A stretch of 64,000 nucleotides of DNA from Burkholderiales bacterium (GCA_019634955.1 JAHCAK010000022.1:1-64000), one strand, 5' to 3'; positions 7,745-16,879 are shown, counted from the first letter of the stretch. The notes: generated by a model from the sequence alone, not told the origin. A program made the numbers and translations.

Positions 7745-10700
7745 ATGAACCGCCGATCGCTCGCCATCCTCGCCGCCGTGGTGCTCGCCGCGGCGGTGCA
7801 CGCCGCCACCGGCCCCGAGCGCCCCGTGGCGCGCAGCCACGCCACGCACCCGCCCGCGCCGGAGCGCCAGTCCGCAACCGAGGCCGAGGCGAAGAGCGCC
7901 GGGTGCGCGAGCTGCCACACGGCCACCGACCGCCACACGATGCACCAGAACCCCGGCGTGGTGCTGGGTTGCACGGACTGCCACGGCGGCGACGCGAAGG
8001 TGGCGAGGCCCGCGGACGCCGCGCCGGCCGACCCGGGGTACCGCGCGGCGCTCGAGCGCGCGCACGTGCTGCCGCGCTACCCGCTGGCGTGGAACTGGCC
8101 CGCGAGCGCCAACCCGGAGGGCAGCTACACGCTCCTCAACCGCGAGGCGCCGGAGTACATCCGCTTCGTGAACCCCGGCGACCTGCGCGTGGCGCGCGAG
8201 GCCTGCGGCGCGTGCCACCTGCCCATCATCCAGGCCTCCGAGCGCAGCCTCATGTCGACCTCCGCCATGCTGTGGGGCGGGGCGGCCTACAACAACGGGA
8301 TCCTGCCGTTCAAGCGCTACATCCTCGGCGAGGCCTACACGCGCGAGGGCGTGGGGGCCACGCTCGTGAACCCGGTGCGGCCGACCGACTTCCTCGTGGC
8401 CAAGGGGATCCTGCCCAGCGTGACGGCGCTGCCCGCCTGGGAGACGATCCCGCCGGCCGACGCCTTCCGCGTCTTCGAGCGCGGCGGGCGCGTGATCTCC
8501 TCGCAGTTCCCGGAGATCGGGCTGCCCAACAACACCGGGCAGCTGCAGCGCCTCGACGAGCCGGGCCGCCCGGACATCCGGCAGTCGAACCGCGGCCCCG
8601 GCACCGGCAGCCGCATCGCCGTGCCGGTGATCAACATCACCAAGACGCGCCTGAACGACCCGCACCTGTGGTTCCTCGGCACCAACGAGCAGCCGGGCGA
8701 CTACCGCTCCTCGGGGTGCACGGCCTGCCACACGCCCTACGCCAACGACCGCGACCCGAAGCACGCGGGCGTCTACGCGAAATACGGGCACACGGGGAAG
8801 TCGGCGACGAAGGATCCCACCATCCCCAAGGACCGCTCCGGGCACCCCATCCGCCACGAGTTCACGCGCGCGATCCCGTCCTCGCAGTGCATGGTCTGCC
8901 ACATGCACCAGCCCAACGTGTTCGTGAACTCGTACTACGGCACGATCATGTGGGACTACGAGGCCGACGCTCCCTTCATGTGGCCGGAGAAGCAGAAATA
9001 CCCGACCGACGAGGAGGCGCGGCGCATCCTCGACAGGAACCCAGAGGAGGCGGCCATCCGCGGCAAGTGGGGCGACCCGGCGTTCCTCGAGGAGGTCTCG
9101 CGCCTCAACCCGAAGCTCAAGGACACGCAGTTCGCCGACTACCACGGCCACGGCTGGAACTTCCGCGCCGTCTTCAAGCGCGACCGCAAGGGCACGCTCC
9201 TCGACAAGGACGGCAAGCCCGTTTCCGACGACGACCCGCAGAAGTTCAAGAAGGCCGTGCACCTCACCTCGATCCACCTCGACGTGGGCTTCCACTGCGT
9301 GGACTGCCACTTCTCGCAGGACATGCACGGCAACGGCCACCTCTACGGCGAGGTGGCGGCCGCGGTCGAGATCGACTGCCGCGACTGCCACGGCACGGCG
9401 ACGAGCTACCCGACGCTTCGCACCTCGGGGCCGGCGGCTCGCCCCGGCGGGATGGACATGACGCTCCTGCGCACCCAGGACGGGCGCAAGCGCTTCGAGT
9501 GGCGCGACGGCAAGCTCTTCCAGCGCTCGGCGATCCACCCGGACCTCGAGTGGGAGATGTCGCTGGTGAAGGACACGGTGACGCCGGGCAACGCGCACTA
9601 CAACGAGAAGGCGGCGCGCGCGAAGCTCATGCGCGCGGGCGAGGCGGGCCGGCAGGGGCAATGGGGGCCCGGCGGCAAGGACTACGCGCACGCCGACGAG
9701 AAGATGACCTGCTTCAGCTGCCACCTCTCGTGGACCACCAGCTGCGGCGGCTGTCACCTGCCCATCCAGGCCAACTGGAAGACCGAGCGCCACCACTACG
9801 AGGGCGGGGAAACCCGGAACTACGCCACCTACAACCCGCAGGTCGCGCGCGACGAGATGTTCCAGCTCGGCCGCCACGGCCCGGTCAAGGGCGGGCGGAT
9901 CGCGCCCATCCGCTCGTCCTCGGCGCTGGTGCTCTCCTCGACCAACATCAACCGCGAGCGCATCTACATCCAGCAGCCGCCGGTGGCCGCGAGCGGCTTC
10001 TCCTCGCAGGCCTTCGCGCCCCACTACCCGCACACGGAGAGGAAGACGGAGACCAAGGGCTGCTCCGACTGCCACGTCGCGGAGCAGGGGGACAACAACG
10101 CGATCATGGCGCAGATGCTGCTGCACGGGACCAACTTCGTGAACTTCGTGGGCTTCAACGCCTGGCTGGGCGAGGAGCGCCACGTACAGGCCGTGCAGGT
10201 GACGGAGTGGGAGGAGCCGCAGGCGGTCATCGGCAGCTACCTGCACCGCCACGCCTACCCCGACTGGCACGCGTCCCACGAGAAACGCGGCCGGCGGCTG
10301 CCGGAGGCGCACGACCACCGCGCGAAGGGCCCGGCCGGCTGCGTGGCGCTGCGCGGCGAGTACCTCTACTCGGCGGAAGGGCCGGGGGGGCTGCGCGTCT
10401 ACGACGTGGCGTCGATCGCCAACAAGGGCGTGTCGCAGCGCATCGTGACGGCGCCGTTCTCGCCGCTGGGCCAGAGCACCCACGTCGCCTCGCGCAGCGC
10501 CACCTGCGTGGCGCTGCCCACCAACCAGCCCATCGCGCCCGAGCGCAACAAGGGCGAGCTGATGCGGGTGACCAACCAGGAGCAGCCCTTCCACCCGATC
10601 TACAACTACGCCCTCGTAACGGACGCCGAGGAGGGCCTGATCCTCGTCGACGTCAACACGCTGGCCGACGGCGAGCCGCGCAACAACTTCCTGAGGCGCG

Positions 10701-11518
10701 CCGTGACCTGGAACGAGGGCGGCATCCTGCGAGGCGCTCGCCACGTGACGATCGGCGGGCGCTACGCCTACGTCGCGGCGGACGCCGGGATCGTGGTCGT
10801 GGACCTCGACGACCCGCTCAGGCCGCGCAAGGCCGCCGTGGTGCCGCTCACGGGCGCCCGCGCCTCCGCGCTGCAGTTCCGCTACCTCTTCGTGGCCGAC
10901 GCCGAGGGGCTCGCGGTGGTCGACGTGACCACGCCGGAGAAGGCGGCGCGCGTCGAGGGCGCCCGCGTGCGGCTCGCCGATGCCCGGCGCATCTATGTCG
11001 CGCGCACCTACGCCTACGTCGCGGCCGGGAAGGAGGGCCTCGCGATCGTCGACGTGGAGAAGCCGGCGAGCCCGCGCCTGCACCTGCGCTTCGACGACGG
11101 CGGGCGCCTGGACGACGCGCGCGACGTGGTGGTCGCGACCACCAACGCCTCGGCCTTCGCCTACGTGGCCGACGGCGCCAACGGGCTCAAGGTGCTGCAG
11201 CTCACCTCGCCGGAGATCCAGCCCAAGTTCTACGGCTTCAGCCCGGAACCGCGGCCGCGCGTGATCGCCTGGCGCGAGACGGCATCGCCGGCGCTCTCGC
11301 TCGCCAAGGGGCTCGACCGCGACCGCGGCGTGGACGAGACGGGCGGGCAGATCGCGGTGTTCGGGCGCATCGGCTCGCGCCCCTTCACGCGCGACGAGCA
11401 GCAGCGGTTCTACCTGCGGCCGGACGGCACCGTCTGGACCGTGAGCGACACCGGCAAGCCGGGGGACTTCCGCGATGCGCGGACCCCCGCGGCCCCACGC
11501 AAGGCGGAGGCGCGATGA
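7745..11518 (+). CDS. Large exported decaheme cytochrome with C-terminal LVIVD repeats
   Basis: 1257 residues with a signal peptide (SLAILAAVVLAAAVHA). Ten CXXCH sites lie near residues 54, 76, 153, 325, 381, 517, 544, 655, 667 and 773, spread over a long catalytic-looking region with many extra His residues. From about residue 875 to 1155 there are six LVIVD-type repeats, for example YALVTDAEEGLILVDVN, YAYVAADAGIVVVDLDD and YAYVAAGKEGLAIVDVE, predicting a beta-propeller. Such repeats are common on secreted or surface proteins. The gene starts 4 bases after the barrel gene and overlaps the next by 4. Inference: terminal surface or periplasmic electron-transfer protein of the conduit; a substrate-converting enzyme remains possible. 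Confidence 0.85.
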   Translation: MNRRSLAILAAVVLAAAVHAATGPERPVARSHATHPPAPERQSATEAEAKSAGCASCHTATDRHTMHQNPGVVLGCTDCHGGDAKVARPADAAPADPGYRAALERAHVLPRYPLAWNWPASANPEGSYTLLNREAPEYIRFVNPGDLRVAREACGACHLPIIQASERSLMSTSAMLWGGAAYNNGILPFKRYILGEAYTREGVGATLVNPVRPTDFLVAKGILPSVTALPAWETIPPADAFRVFERGGRVISSQFPEIGLPNNTGQLQRLDEPGRPDIRQSNRGPGTGSRIAVPVINITKTRLNDPHLWFLGTNEQPGDYRSSGCTACHTPYANDRDPKHAGVYAKYGHTGKSATKDPTIPKDRSGHPIRHEFTRAIPSSQCMVCHMHQPNVFVNSYYGTIMWDYEADAPFMWPEKQKYPTDEEARRILDRNPEEAAIRGKWGDPAFLEEVSRLNPKLKDTQFADYHGHGWNFRAVFKRDRKGTLLDKDGKPVSDDDPQKFKKAVHLTSIHLDVGFHCVDCHFSQDMHGNGHLYGEVAAAVEIDCRDCHGTATSYPTLRTSGPAARPGGMDMTLLRTQDGRKRFEWRDGKLFQRSAIHPDLEWEMSLVKDTVTPGNAHYNEKAARAKLMRAGEAGRQGQWGPGGKDYAHADEKMTCFSCHLSWTTSCGGCHLPIQANWKTERHHYEGGETRNYATYNPQVARDEMFQLGRHGPVKGGRIAPIRSSSALVLSSTNINRERIYIQQPPVAASGFSSQAFAPHYPHTERKTETKGCSDCHVAEQGDNNAIMAQMLLHGTNFVNFVGFNAWLGEERHVQAVQVTEWEEPQAVIGSYLHRHAYPDWHASHEKRGRRLPEAHDHRAKGPAGCVALRGEYLYSAEGPGGLRVYDVASIANKGVSQRIVTAPFSPLGQSTHVASRSATCVALPTNQPIAPERNKGELMRVTNQEQPFHPIYNYALVTDAEEGLILVDVNTLADGEPRNNFLRRAVTWNEGGILRGARHVTIGGRYAYVAADAGIVVVDLDDPLRPRKAAVVPLTGARASALQFRYLFVADAEGLAVVDVTTPEKAARVEGARVRLADARRIYVARTYAYVAAGKEGLAIVDVEKPASPRLHLRFDDGGRLDDARDVVVATTNASAFAYVADGANGLKVLQLTSPEIQPKFYGFSPEPRPRVIAWRETASPALSLAKGLDRDRGVDETGGQIAVFGRIGSRPFTRDEQQRFYLRPDGTVWTVSDTGKPGDFRDARTPAAPRKAEAR

Positions 11519-12828
11519 GACGATTCCTGGCCGCGACGCTCGCGGCGGCGGCGCTGTCGGCGCCGGCGGCCGACCGGCCGCCGCTGCCCTACGAGGCGAA
11601 GGGCACGCACCTGGGCGTGGTGAACTGCGCCTCCAGCCTGTGCCACGGCTCGATCAGCGAGTGGAAGGGCTCCAACGTCCTGCAGAACGAGTACGTGACC
11701 TGGTCGCGCGTGGACAAGCACGCGCTGCGCGCGGCGCAGGTCCTCACCGGCGAGCGCAGCCGGCGCATCGCCGCGAACCTCGGCCTGAAGCAGCCGGCCC
11801 ACGAGGCGAAGGTCTGCGTGGACTGCCACGGCCACAACCCGCCGGCCGAGCGCCGCGGCGAGCGCTTCAAGGCCTCCGACGGAATCGGCTGCGAGGCCTG
11901 CCATGGGCCGGCCGAAGGCTGGATCCGCTCGCACGTGGCGCCGGGCGCCACGCACGAGCGAAACGTCGCGGACGGCCTGTATCCCACGGCCGACCCGGTG
12001 GCGCTCGCGCGCCTGTGCCTCTCCTGCCACTTCGGCAACAAGGACAAGTTCGTGACCCACCGCATCATGGGGGCGGGCCACCCGCGCATCAGCTTCGAGC
12101 TGGACACCTTCACGCAGACTCAGCCGCCGCACTTCGTGGCCGACGCGGACTGGGAGCGGCGCAAGGGCCGCTGGGACGGCGTGCGCGTCTGGGCCATCGG
12201 CCAGGCGCTGGCGGCCCAGGAGCAGCTCGACGTGATCCTCGACCCGAGGCGCGGCCGCGACGGGCTCTTCCCCGAGCTGGTCGTCTTCGACTGCCACGCC
12301 TGCCACCACCCGATGTCGGACACGCGCTGGAAGCCCCGGGTCGGCACGCGCCCCGGCGCCATCCGCTTCAACGACGCCAACCTCCTCATGCTGCGCCAGA
12401 TCGTGCGCGCGACCTTCCCGGCGGACGCGGCTTCCTTCGACGAGCTGGTGCTGCAGCTGCACCGCGGCGTGGCGGGCGAGGGCGGCGACGCGCTGGAGGC
12501 GGCGCGGCGGCTGCGCAAGGGGCTCGACGGCGTCGTGGCGAAGCTGCGCGGGCGCGAGTTCGGCGACCGCGACCTCAAGGCGATCGCCGCCGGCCTCGTG
12601 GACGACGGGGTGGCCGGCCACTACGGCGACTACGCGGGCGCCGAGCAGGCGGCGATGGCGGTGGCGAGCGTGATGAACTTCCTCGCCCGTCGCGGCGCCC
12701 TTGGCGACGTGCGCGCCGCCAACGCCGCGCTGGACCGCCTGTTCGAGACGGTGAAGGACGACGAGAAGTACCGCGCCGAGCGCTTCCGCGCCGCGCTCTC
12801 GGGCCTCAGGGCCCTCCTCGGGAGGTGA
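11515..12828 (+). CDS. Exported c554-like multihaem cytochrome with one CX4CH site
   Basis: 437 residues; the ATG overlaps the previous stop (ATGA) and AAGGCGGAGG precedes it. A signal peptide (FLAATLAAAALSAPAA) is followed by an atypical haem site CASSLCH (39-45), then CVDCH (about 101), CEACH (126), CLSCH (168) and CHACHH (260). Spacing and the sequence around the first sites (CHGSISEWKGS, EYVTWSRVDKH) recall the cytochrome c554 family, best known as the tetrahaem acceptor of hydroxylamine oxidoreductase. The C-terminal 150 residues are helical and haem-free. Being cotranscribed with two decaheme proteins, it is probably a small periplasmic shuttle or a partner of the LVIVD cytochrome. Confidence 0.82.
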   Translation: MRRFLAATLAAAALSAPAADRPPLPYEAKGTHLGVVNCASSLCHGSISEWKGSNVLQNEYVTWSRVDKHALRAAQVLTGERSRRIAANLGLKQPAHEAKVCVDCHGHNPPAERRGERFKASDGIGCEACHGPAEGWIRSHVAPGATHERNVADGLYPTADPVALARLCLSCHFGNKDKFVTHRIMGAGHPRISFELDTFTQTQPPHFVADADWERRKGRWDGVRVWAIGQALAAQEQLDVILDPRRGRDGLFPELVVFDCHACHHPMSDTRWKPRVGTRPGAIRFNDANLLMLRQIVRATFPADAASFDELVLQLHRGVAGEGGDALEAARRLRKGLDGVVAKLRGREFGDRDLKAIAAGLVDDGVAGHYGDYAGAEQAAMAVASVMNFLARRGALGDVRAANAALDRLFETVKDDEKYRAERFRAALSGLRALLGR

Positions 12829-12833
12829 CGGGC

Positions 12834-15263
12834 ATGGCCGCCTCGTTCAACGAACGCATCGAGCTGCGCTGGCACGAGGTGGGCATCATCGGCTCGGGCC
12901 CCGCGGGGCTCTCGGCGGCTGCCCGCGCCGCGGAGCTGGGCATCTCCCACGTGCTGCTGGAGGCGGAAGCGCACGCCTCCAACACGATCCACAAGTACCA
13001 GAAGGGCAAGCACGTGATGGCCGAGCCGCAGATCCTGCCGCTGCGCAGCCCGCTCAGCTTCGCCGCGGGCCGGCGCGAGGAGGTCCTCGGGAAGTGGGAC
13101 GAGGAGATCGCGAAGCTCGCGATCGACATCCGCTACGGGCAGGAAGTCACGGCGATCACGGGATCCGACGGCGCCTTCCAGGTGGCCACGAAGCGCGGCG
13201 ACGCGTTCCTCTGCCGCAAGGTCGTCCTCGCCATCGGCCTGCAGGGGAACCTGCGCAAGCTGGGCGTGGAGGGCGAGTCGCTCGAGGGCGTGCAGTACCA
13301 GCTCGACGACCCCAAGGCCCACGAGGACGAGACGATCGTGGTCGTTGGCGCGGGCGACGCCGCGATCGAGAACGCGCTGGCCCTCTCGGAGGGCAACCGC
13401 GTGATCCTCGTGAACCGCAACGAGGAGTTCACGCGCTGCAAGGAGGGCAACCTCACGCTCATCCTCGAGGCCGCGCGCACCGGCGCGGTGGAGGTGCGCT
13501 ACGGCACTTCCGCCGTGAAGGTCGAGCGCGCCGGGGGCGAGGTGCCGCTGCGCTTCCACGTGAAGAGCCCGGACGGGCCGGACGCGATCGAGTGCCACCG
13601 CATCATCGCGCGCCTGGGCGGCATCCCGCCGCGCAAGCTGGTGGAGAGCTTCGGGGTGAGGTTCCCCTCCGCCGACCCCAGCGCGGTCCCGGAGCTCAGC
13701 GACACCTACGAGTCGAACGTGAAGGGCCTCTACATCGTCGGGGCGCTCGCCGGCTACCCGCTCATCAAGCAGGCGATGAACCAGGGCTACGAGGTGGTCG
13801 AGTCGGCGCTCGGCCGCGCCGTGGAGCCGGCGGACGAGCCCCTGCTGAAGCAGCGCCTCGCCGGCTTCTCGCGCACGAAGAGCGTCTCGCAGATCCTCGA
13901 CGTCATCCAGCGCGAGGTGCCGCTGCTCGCCGGCGTGAACCGGCTGCAGCTTCGCGAGTTCATGCTGGAGAGCGAGCTCGTCACGCCGCGCCGCGGCGAA
14001 GTGCTCTTCCGGCGCAACGACTACACCAACTCGTTCTACATGGTGGTCGCGGGCGAGGTCCTCGTGGAGGGCGAGGGCGGGCGCGAGTTTCCGCTCGGGG
14101 CGGGGCAGTTCTTCGGCGAGCTGGGCCTCATCTCCGGCAGGCGGCGCTCGAGCACGGTGCGCGCCGGCGACGACTGCGTCGTCGTCGAGGCGCCGCGGCG
14201 CGCGATGCTCAAGCTCGTGGCCTCCGTGGAGTCGGTGCGCAAGAGCGTCGACGAGGTCTTCCTCAAGCGGGCGGTGCGCGCCTACCTCGCGCCCATGCTC
14301 CCCGAGGACGAGCTGGCCGAGCTGGTGCGAAGCGGCGTCGAAGTCCGGCGCTACGGCGGCAACGAGGTGCTGTTCAAGGAGGGCGACGCCCCCGACGGCC
14401 TGTACCTGCTCCGGCGCGGCTCGGTCATGGTGTCGCGCACGCTCGCGGGCCGGGAAGTGGTGCTTTCCTACCTTTCCGCGGGCAATTACGTCGGCGAGAT
14501 GGCGCTGCTCACCGACTCGCCGCGCACGGCCACGGTGCGCGCGGCGGTCACCACGGAGGCGATCGTGCTCGACGCCGCCGTCTTCAAGGGCGTGCTCGCG
14601 CGGAACCCCAGGTGGCGCGAGGAGATGGAGGCGCGCTTCCTCGACCGCCTGCGCGTGAACGCGGCCATGGAGGCCACGCCCGACCCGGGCAACGTGATCG
14701 CCTTCCTGCTGCAGCAGGGCGTGGGCGAGGCGACCGACGTGCTCCTCATCGACGAGTCGCTCTGCGTTCGCTGCGACAACTGCGAGAAGGCCTGCGCCGA
14801 CGTCCACGACGGCACCTCGCGGCTGGACCGCGAGGCGGGGCCCACCTTCGCCGCGATCCACGTGCCCACCTCGTGCCGGCACTGCGAGCACCCGCACTGC
14901 ATGAAGGACTGCCCGCCGGACGCGATCCACCGTTCGCCCAGCGGCGAGGTCTACGTGAGCGACTCCTGCATCGGTTGCGGCAACTGCGTGCGCAACTGCC
15001 CCTACGGCGTGATCCAGCTCGCCCCGGTCGACCCCGCCCGCCGGCGCCCGAGCCTGTGGTCCTGGCTCGTCCTGGGGCTGGGACCGGAGCCGGGGATGGA
15101 GCCGGCGGCCAAGGGCAAGGACATCCCCAAGAAGGCCGTGAAGTGCGACATGTGCAAGGACCTGCCCGGCGGAGCCGCCTGCGTGCGCGCCTGCCCGACG
15201 GGCGCGGCCATCCGCGTGAGCCCCGAGGAGTTCCTCGGCTACGCCGCCACCGTCGAGGCCTAG
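12834..15263 (+). CDS. FAD oxidoreductase fused to two cNMP-binding domains and a four-cluster ferredoxin
   Basis: 809 residues, no signal peptide, start 5 bases after the c554-like stop. Residues 1-330 are a YpdA/thioredoxin-reductase-like flavoprotein: GSGPAGLSAAARAAELG for FAD and VVVGAGDAAIENALAL for NAD(P), without the CXXC of thioredoxin reductase. Two cyclic-nucleotide-binding-type domains follow (about 365-475 and 485-600; GQFFGELGLISGRRRS and GNYVGEMALLTDSPRT are their phosphate-loop regions). From residue 644 there are four [4Fe-4S] motifs: CVRCDNCEKAC, CRHCEHPHCMKDC, CIGCGNCVRNC and CDMC...CVRAC. Such fusions could gate electron flow between NAD(P)H and low-potential carriers by ligand binding. 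In this operon it is the only evident soluble cytoplasmic electron input or output. Ligand identity is unknown. Confidence 0.85.
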   Translation: MAASFNERIELRWHEVGIIGSGPAGLSAAARAAELGISHVLLEAEAHASNTIHKYQKGKHVMAEPQILPLRSPLSFAAGRREEVLGKWDEEIAKLAIDIRYGQEVTAITGSDGAFQVATKRGDAFLCRKVVLAIGLQGNLRKLGVEGESLEGVQYQLDDPKAHEDETIVVVGAGDAAIENALALSEGNRVILVNRNEEFTRCKEGNLTLILEAARTGAVEVRYGTSAVKVERAGGEVPLRFHVKSPDGPDAIECHRIIARLGGIPPRKLVESFGVRFPSADPSAVPELSDTYESNVKGLYIVGALAGYPLIKQAMNQGYEVVESALGRAVEPADEPLLKQRLAGFSRTKSVSQILDVIQREVPLLAGVNRLQLREFMLESELVTPRRGEVLFRRNDYTNSFYMVVAGEVLVEGEGGREFPLGAGQFFGELGLISGRRRSSTVRAGDDCVVVEAPRRAMLKLVASVESVRKSVDEVFLKRAVRAYLAPMLPEDELAELVRSGVEVRRYGGNEVLFKEGDAPDGLYLLRRGSVMVSRTLAGREVVLSYLSAGNYVGEMALLTDSPRTATVRAAVTTEAIVLDAAVFKGVLARNPRWREEMEARFLDRLRVNAAMEATPDPGNVIAFLLQQGVGEATDVLLIDESLCVRCDNCEKACADVHDGTSRLDREAGPTFAAIHVPTSCRHCEHPHCMKDCPPDAIHRSPSGEVYVSDSCIGCGNCVRNCPYGVIQLAPVDPARRRPSLWSWLVLGLGPEPGMEPAAKGKDIPKKAVKCDMCKDLPGGAACVRACPTGAAIRVSPEEFLGYAATVEA

Positions 15264-15322
15264 GGTGGCGTGACCGGCGGCGAAACCGTGTGTTGGCCGG
15301 TGCCGGGAGACGTGTCCGGCAA

Positions 15323-15529
15323 TCCTGGGCTCGCAAGCGTGACCGCGGGATGGGTGCCCGGAAATTCGAGGGCGCTCAACCCACGAGCTCCCTCGAATTT
15401 CCACCCATCCAATGTCGACGATGCTGCGCCTCGTCGTCGATGGATGGGTAAAAAATCGGGGCCAGTCGTGTGTTGACTGGCCCCGATTTCTTGGGCACCC
15501 ATCCCGCGGTCACGCTTGCGAGCCCAGGA
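15323..15529. repeat. Large palindromic intergenic element with nested stem-loops
   Basis: This takes up most of the 317-base gap between 15263 and 15581. Outer arms 15323-15359 and 15493-15529 are a perfect 37-bp inverted repeat. Inside are a 13-bp perfect hairpin (15360-15372 with 15390-15402), an imperfect one starting ACCCATCC (15403) and ending GGATGGGT (15442-15449), and a 15-bp perfect hairpin (15453-15467 with 15475-15489) that has an A run before it and a short T run after, so it could terminate transcription from either side. No ORF of substance lies inside and no target duplication is obvious. It resembles a MITE or complex REP-type element; only one copy occurs in this window. Confidence 0.8.
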
Positions 15530-15580
15530 CGGGAAAGGCAACGTCACGCCTCCTCCCCAACGCAACCTCGAAACACGACT

Positions 15581-16879
15581 TCAGTGCTTGGCCTCGCCGA
15601 TGAGGCGGTCGAGGTGGGGGTCGGCGCGGTGGTTGGCGGCGTTCCACCGCATGACGAGGAACATGGCCAGCGCGACGAAGGCGCCGAACATGACGATGAT
15701 CGCGTTGATGTGCAGGTTCATGCGGATCATGAGCGCATAGAGGGCGAGCATCACGAGGATGCTCACGTTCTCGTTGAAGTTCTGCACGGCGATCGAGTGC
15801 CCGGCGGAGAGCAGCACGTGCCCGCGGTGCTGCAGCAGCGCGTTCATGGGGACGACGAAGAAGCCGGCCATGGCGCCCACGAGGATGAGGAGCGCGTAGA
15901 CGAGCGGCATCCAGGTGACGCCGATCAGCGTCATCACGAAGAAGCCCATGAGGATGCCCACCGGCAGCACGGCGACCGCGCGCTTGAGCGGGATGATGCG
16001 CGCCGCGAGGACGGCGCCCACGGCGATGCCGATGGCGGAGACTCCCTGCAGGATCGCGCCCTGCGACAGGGGCAGGTTCAGGTGCTGCTCGGCCCACTTG
16101 AGCACGATGAACTGCAGGGTCGCGCCGGCTCCCCAGAAGAGGGTGGTCACCGCGAGCGAGATCTGGCCGAGCTTGTCCTTCCACAGCGTGGTGAAGCAGT
16201 GCGAGAAGTCCACGAGCAGCCGGACGGGGTTGCGCTCCTGCCGGGGGTAGCGCGCCCCGGTGTCCGGGATGGCGAGGTTGAAGAGGGCGGCCACGAGGTA
16301 GACGGCGGCGATCACGAGGATCGCCGCCTCGGCGGGGGAGTCGACGCCCGTGTCGAGCATCGGGAAGTCGAAGGCGAGGAGCATCGCGGAGACCTTCGGG
16401 CCGATGAGGATGCCGCCCAGCACCGTGCCCAGCACGATGGAGCCCACGGTGAGCCCCTCGATCCAGCCGTTGGCGACCACGAGCTGCTCCGGGGGCAGGA
16501 GCTCCGTGAGGATGCCGTACTTGGCCGGCGAGTAGGCGGCGGCGCCAAGCCCCACGACCGCGTAGGCGAGAAGGACGAACCAGTACGGGGCGAGCCCCGG
16601 GAGGTTCACGAGGTCGTGGAAGAAGAGGAGCGTGCAGCCGGCGATCTTGATCGTGTTGGTCGCGAACATCACCTTGCCCTTCGGCATCGAGTCGGCGAAG
16701 GCGCCCACGAAGGCCGCCAGCACGACGTAGGACACGGTGAAGAAGAACTTGAGCAGCGGGGTGAGCCAGGCCGGGCCTTCCAGCTGCAGCAGGAGCGCGA
16801 TGGCGGCGATGAGGAGCGCGTTGTCGGCGAGCGAGGAGAAGAACTGCGCCGCCATGATGGTGTAGAACCCGCGCTTCAC
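15581..16879 (-). CDS. lplT: LplT-type lysophospholipid transporter (MFS)
   Basis: 432 residues from GTG at 16879, which overlaps the stop of the upstream gene (GTGA) and has GAGAAGGGCGG before it. The start MKRGFYTIMAAQFFSSLADN and successive hydrophobic helices match LplT of the major facilitator superfamily, which flips lysophosphatidylethanolamine inward for reacylation. Conserved family pieces include SLADNALLIAAIALL near the N terminus and YSPAKYGILTELLP near residue 140. No acyltransferase/acyl-ACP synthetase gene (aas) is beside it; instead it ends an apparent operon with two c-di-GMP signalling genes. Confidence 0.88.
   Translation of the reverse strand: MKRGFYTIMAAQFFSSLADNALLIAAIALLLQLEGPAWLTPLLKFFFTVSYVVLAAFVGAFADSMPKGKVMFATNTIKIAGCTLLFFHDLVNLPGLAPYWFVLLAYAVVGLGAAAYSPAKYGILTELLPPEQLVVANGWIEGLTVGSIVLGTVLGGILIGPKVSAMLLAFDFPMLDTGVDSPAEAAILVIAAVYLVAALFNLAIPDTGARYPRQERNPVRLLVDFSHCFTTLWKDKLGQISLAVTTLFWGAGATLQFIVLKWAEQHLNLPLSQGAILQGVSAIGIAVGAVLAARIIPLKRAVAVLPVGILMGFFVMTLIGVTWMPLVYALLILVGAMAGFFVVPMNALLQHRGHVLLSAGHSIAVQNFNENVSILVMLALYALMIRMNLHINAIIVMFGAFVALAMFLVMRWNAANHRADPHLDRLIGEAKH

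Noticed and set aside
7607-11083. 1158-codon open frame on the minus strand
   Set aside because: It runs antisense to the decaheme LVIVD gene; composition is Arg/Val/His/Ala-rich without domains, as expected for a GC-rich shadow frame.
15270-15476. Short open frames within the palindromic region
   Set aside because: They are translations of the inverted repeat arms (the same peptide appears on both strands) with no ribosome-binding site.
15323-15529. Insertion sequence
   Set aside because: No transposase frame lies inside or beside it and no clear target duplication was found; treated as a repeat element instead.
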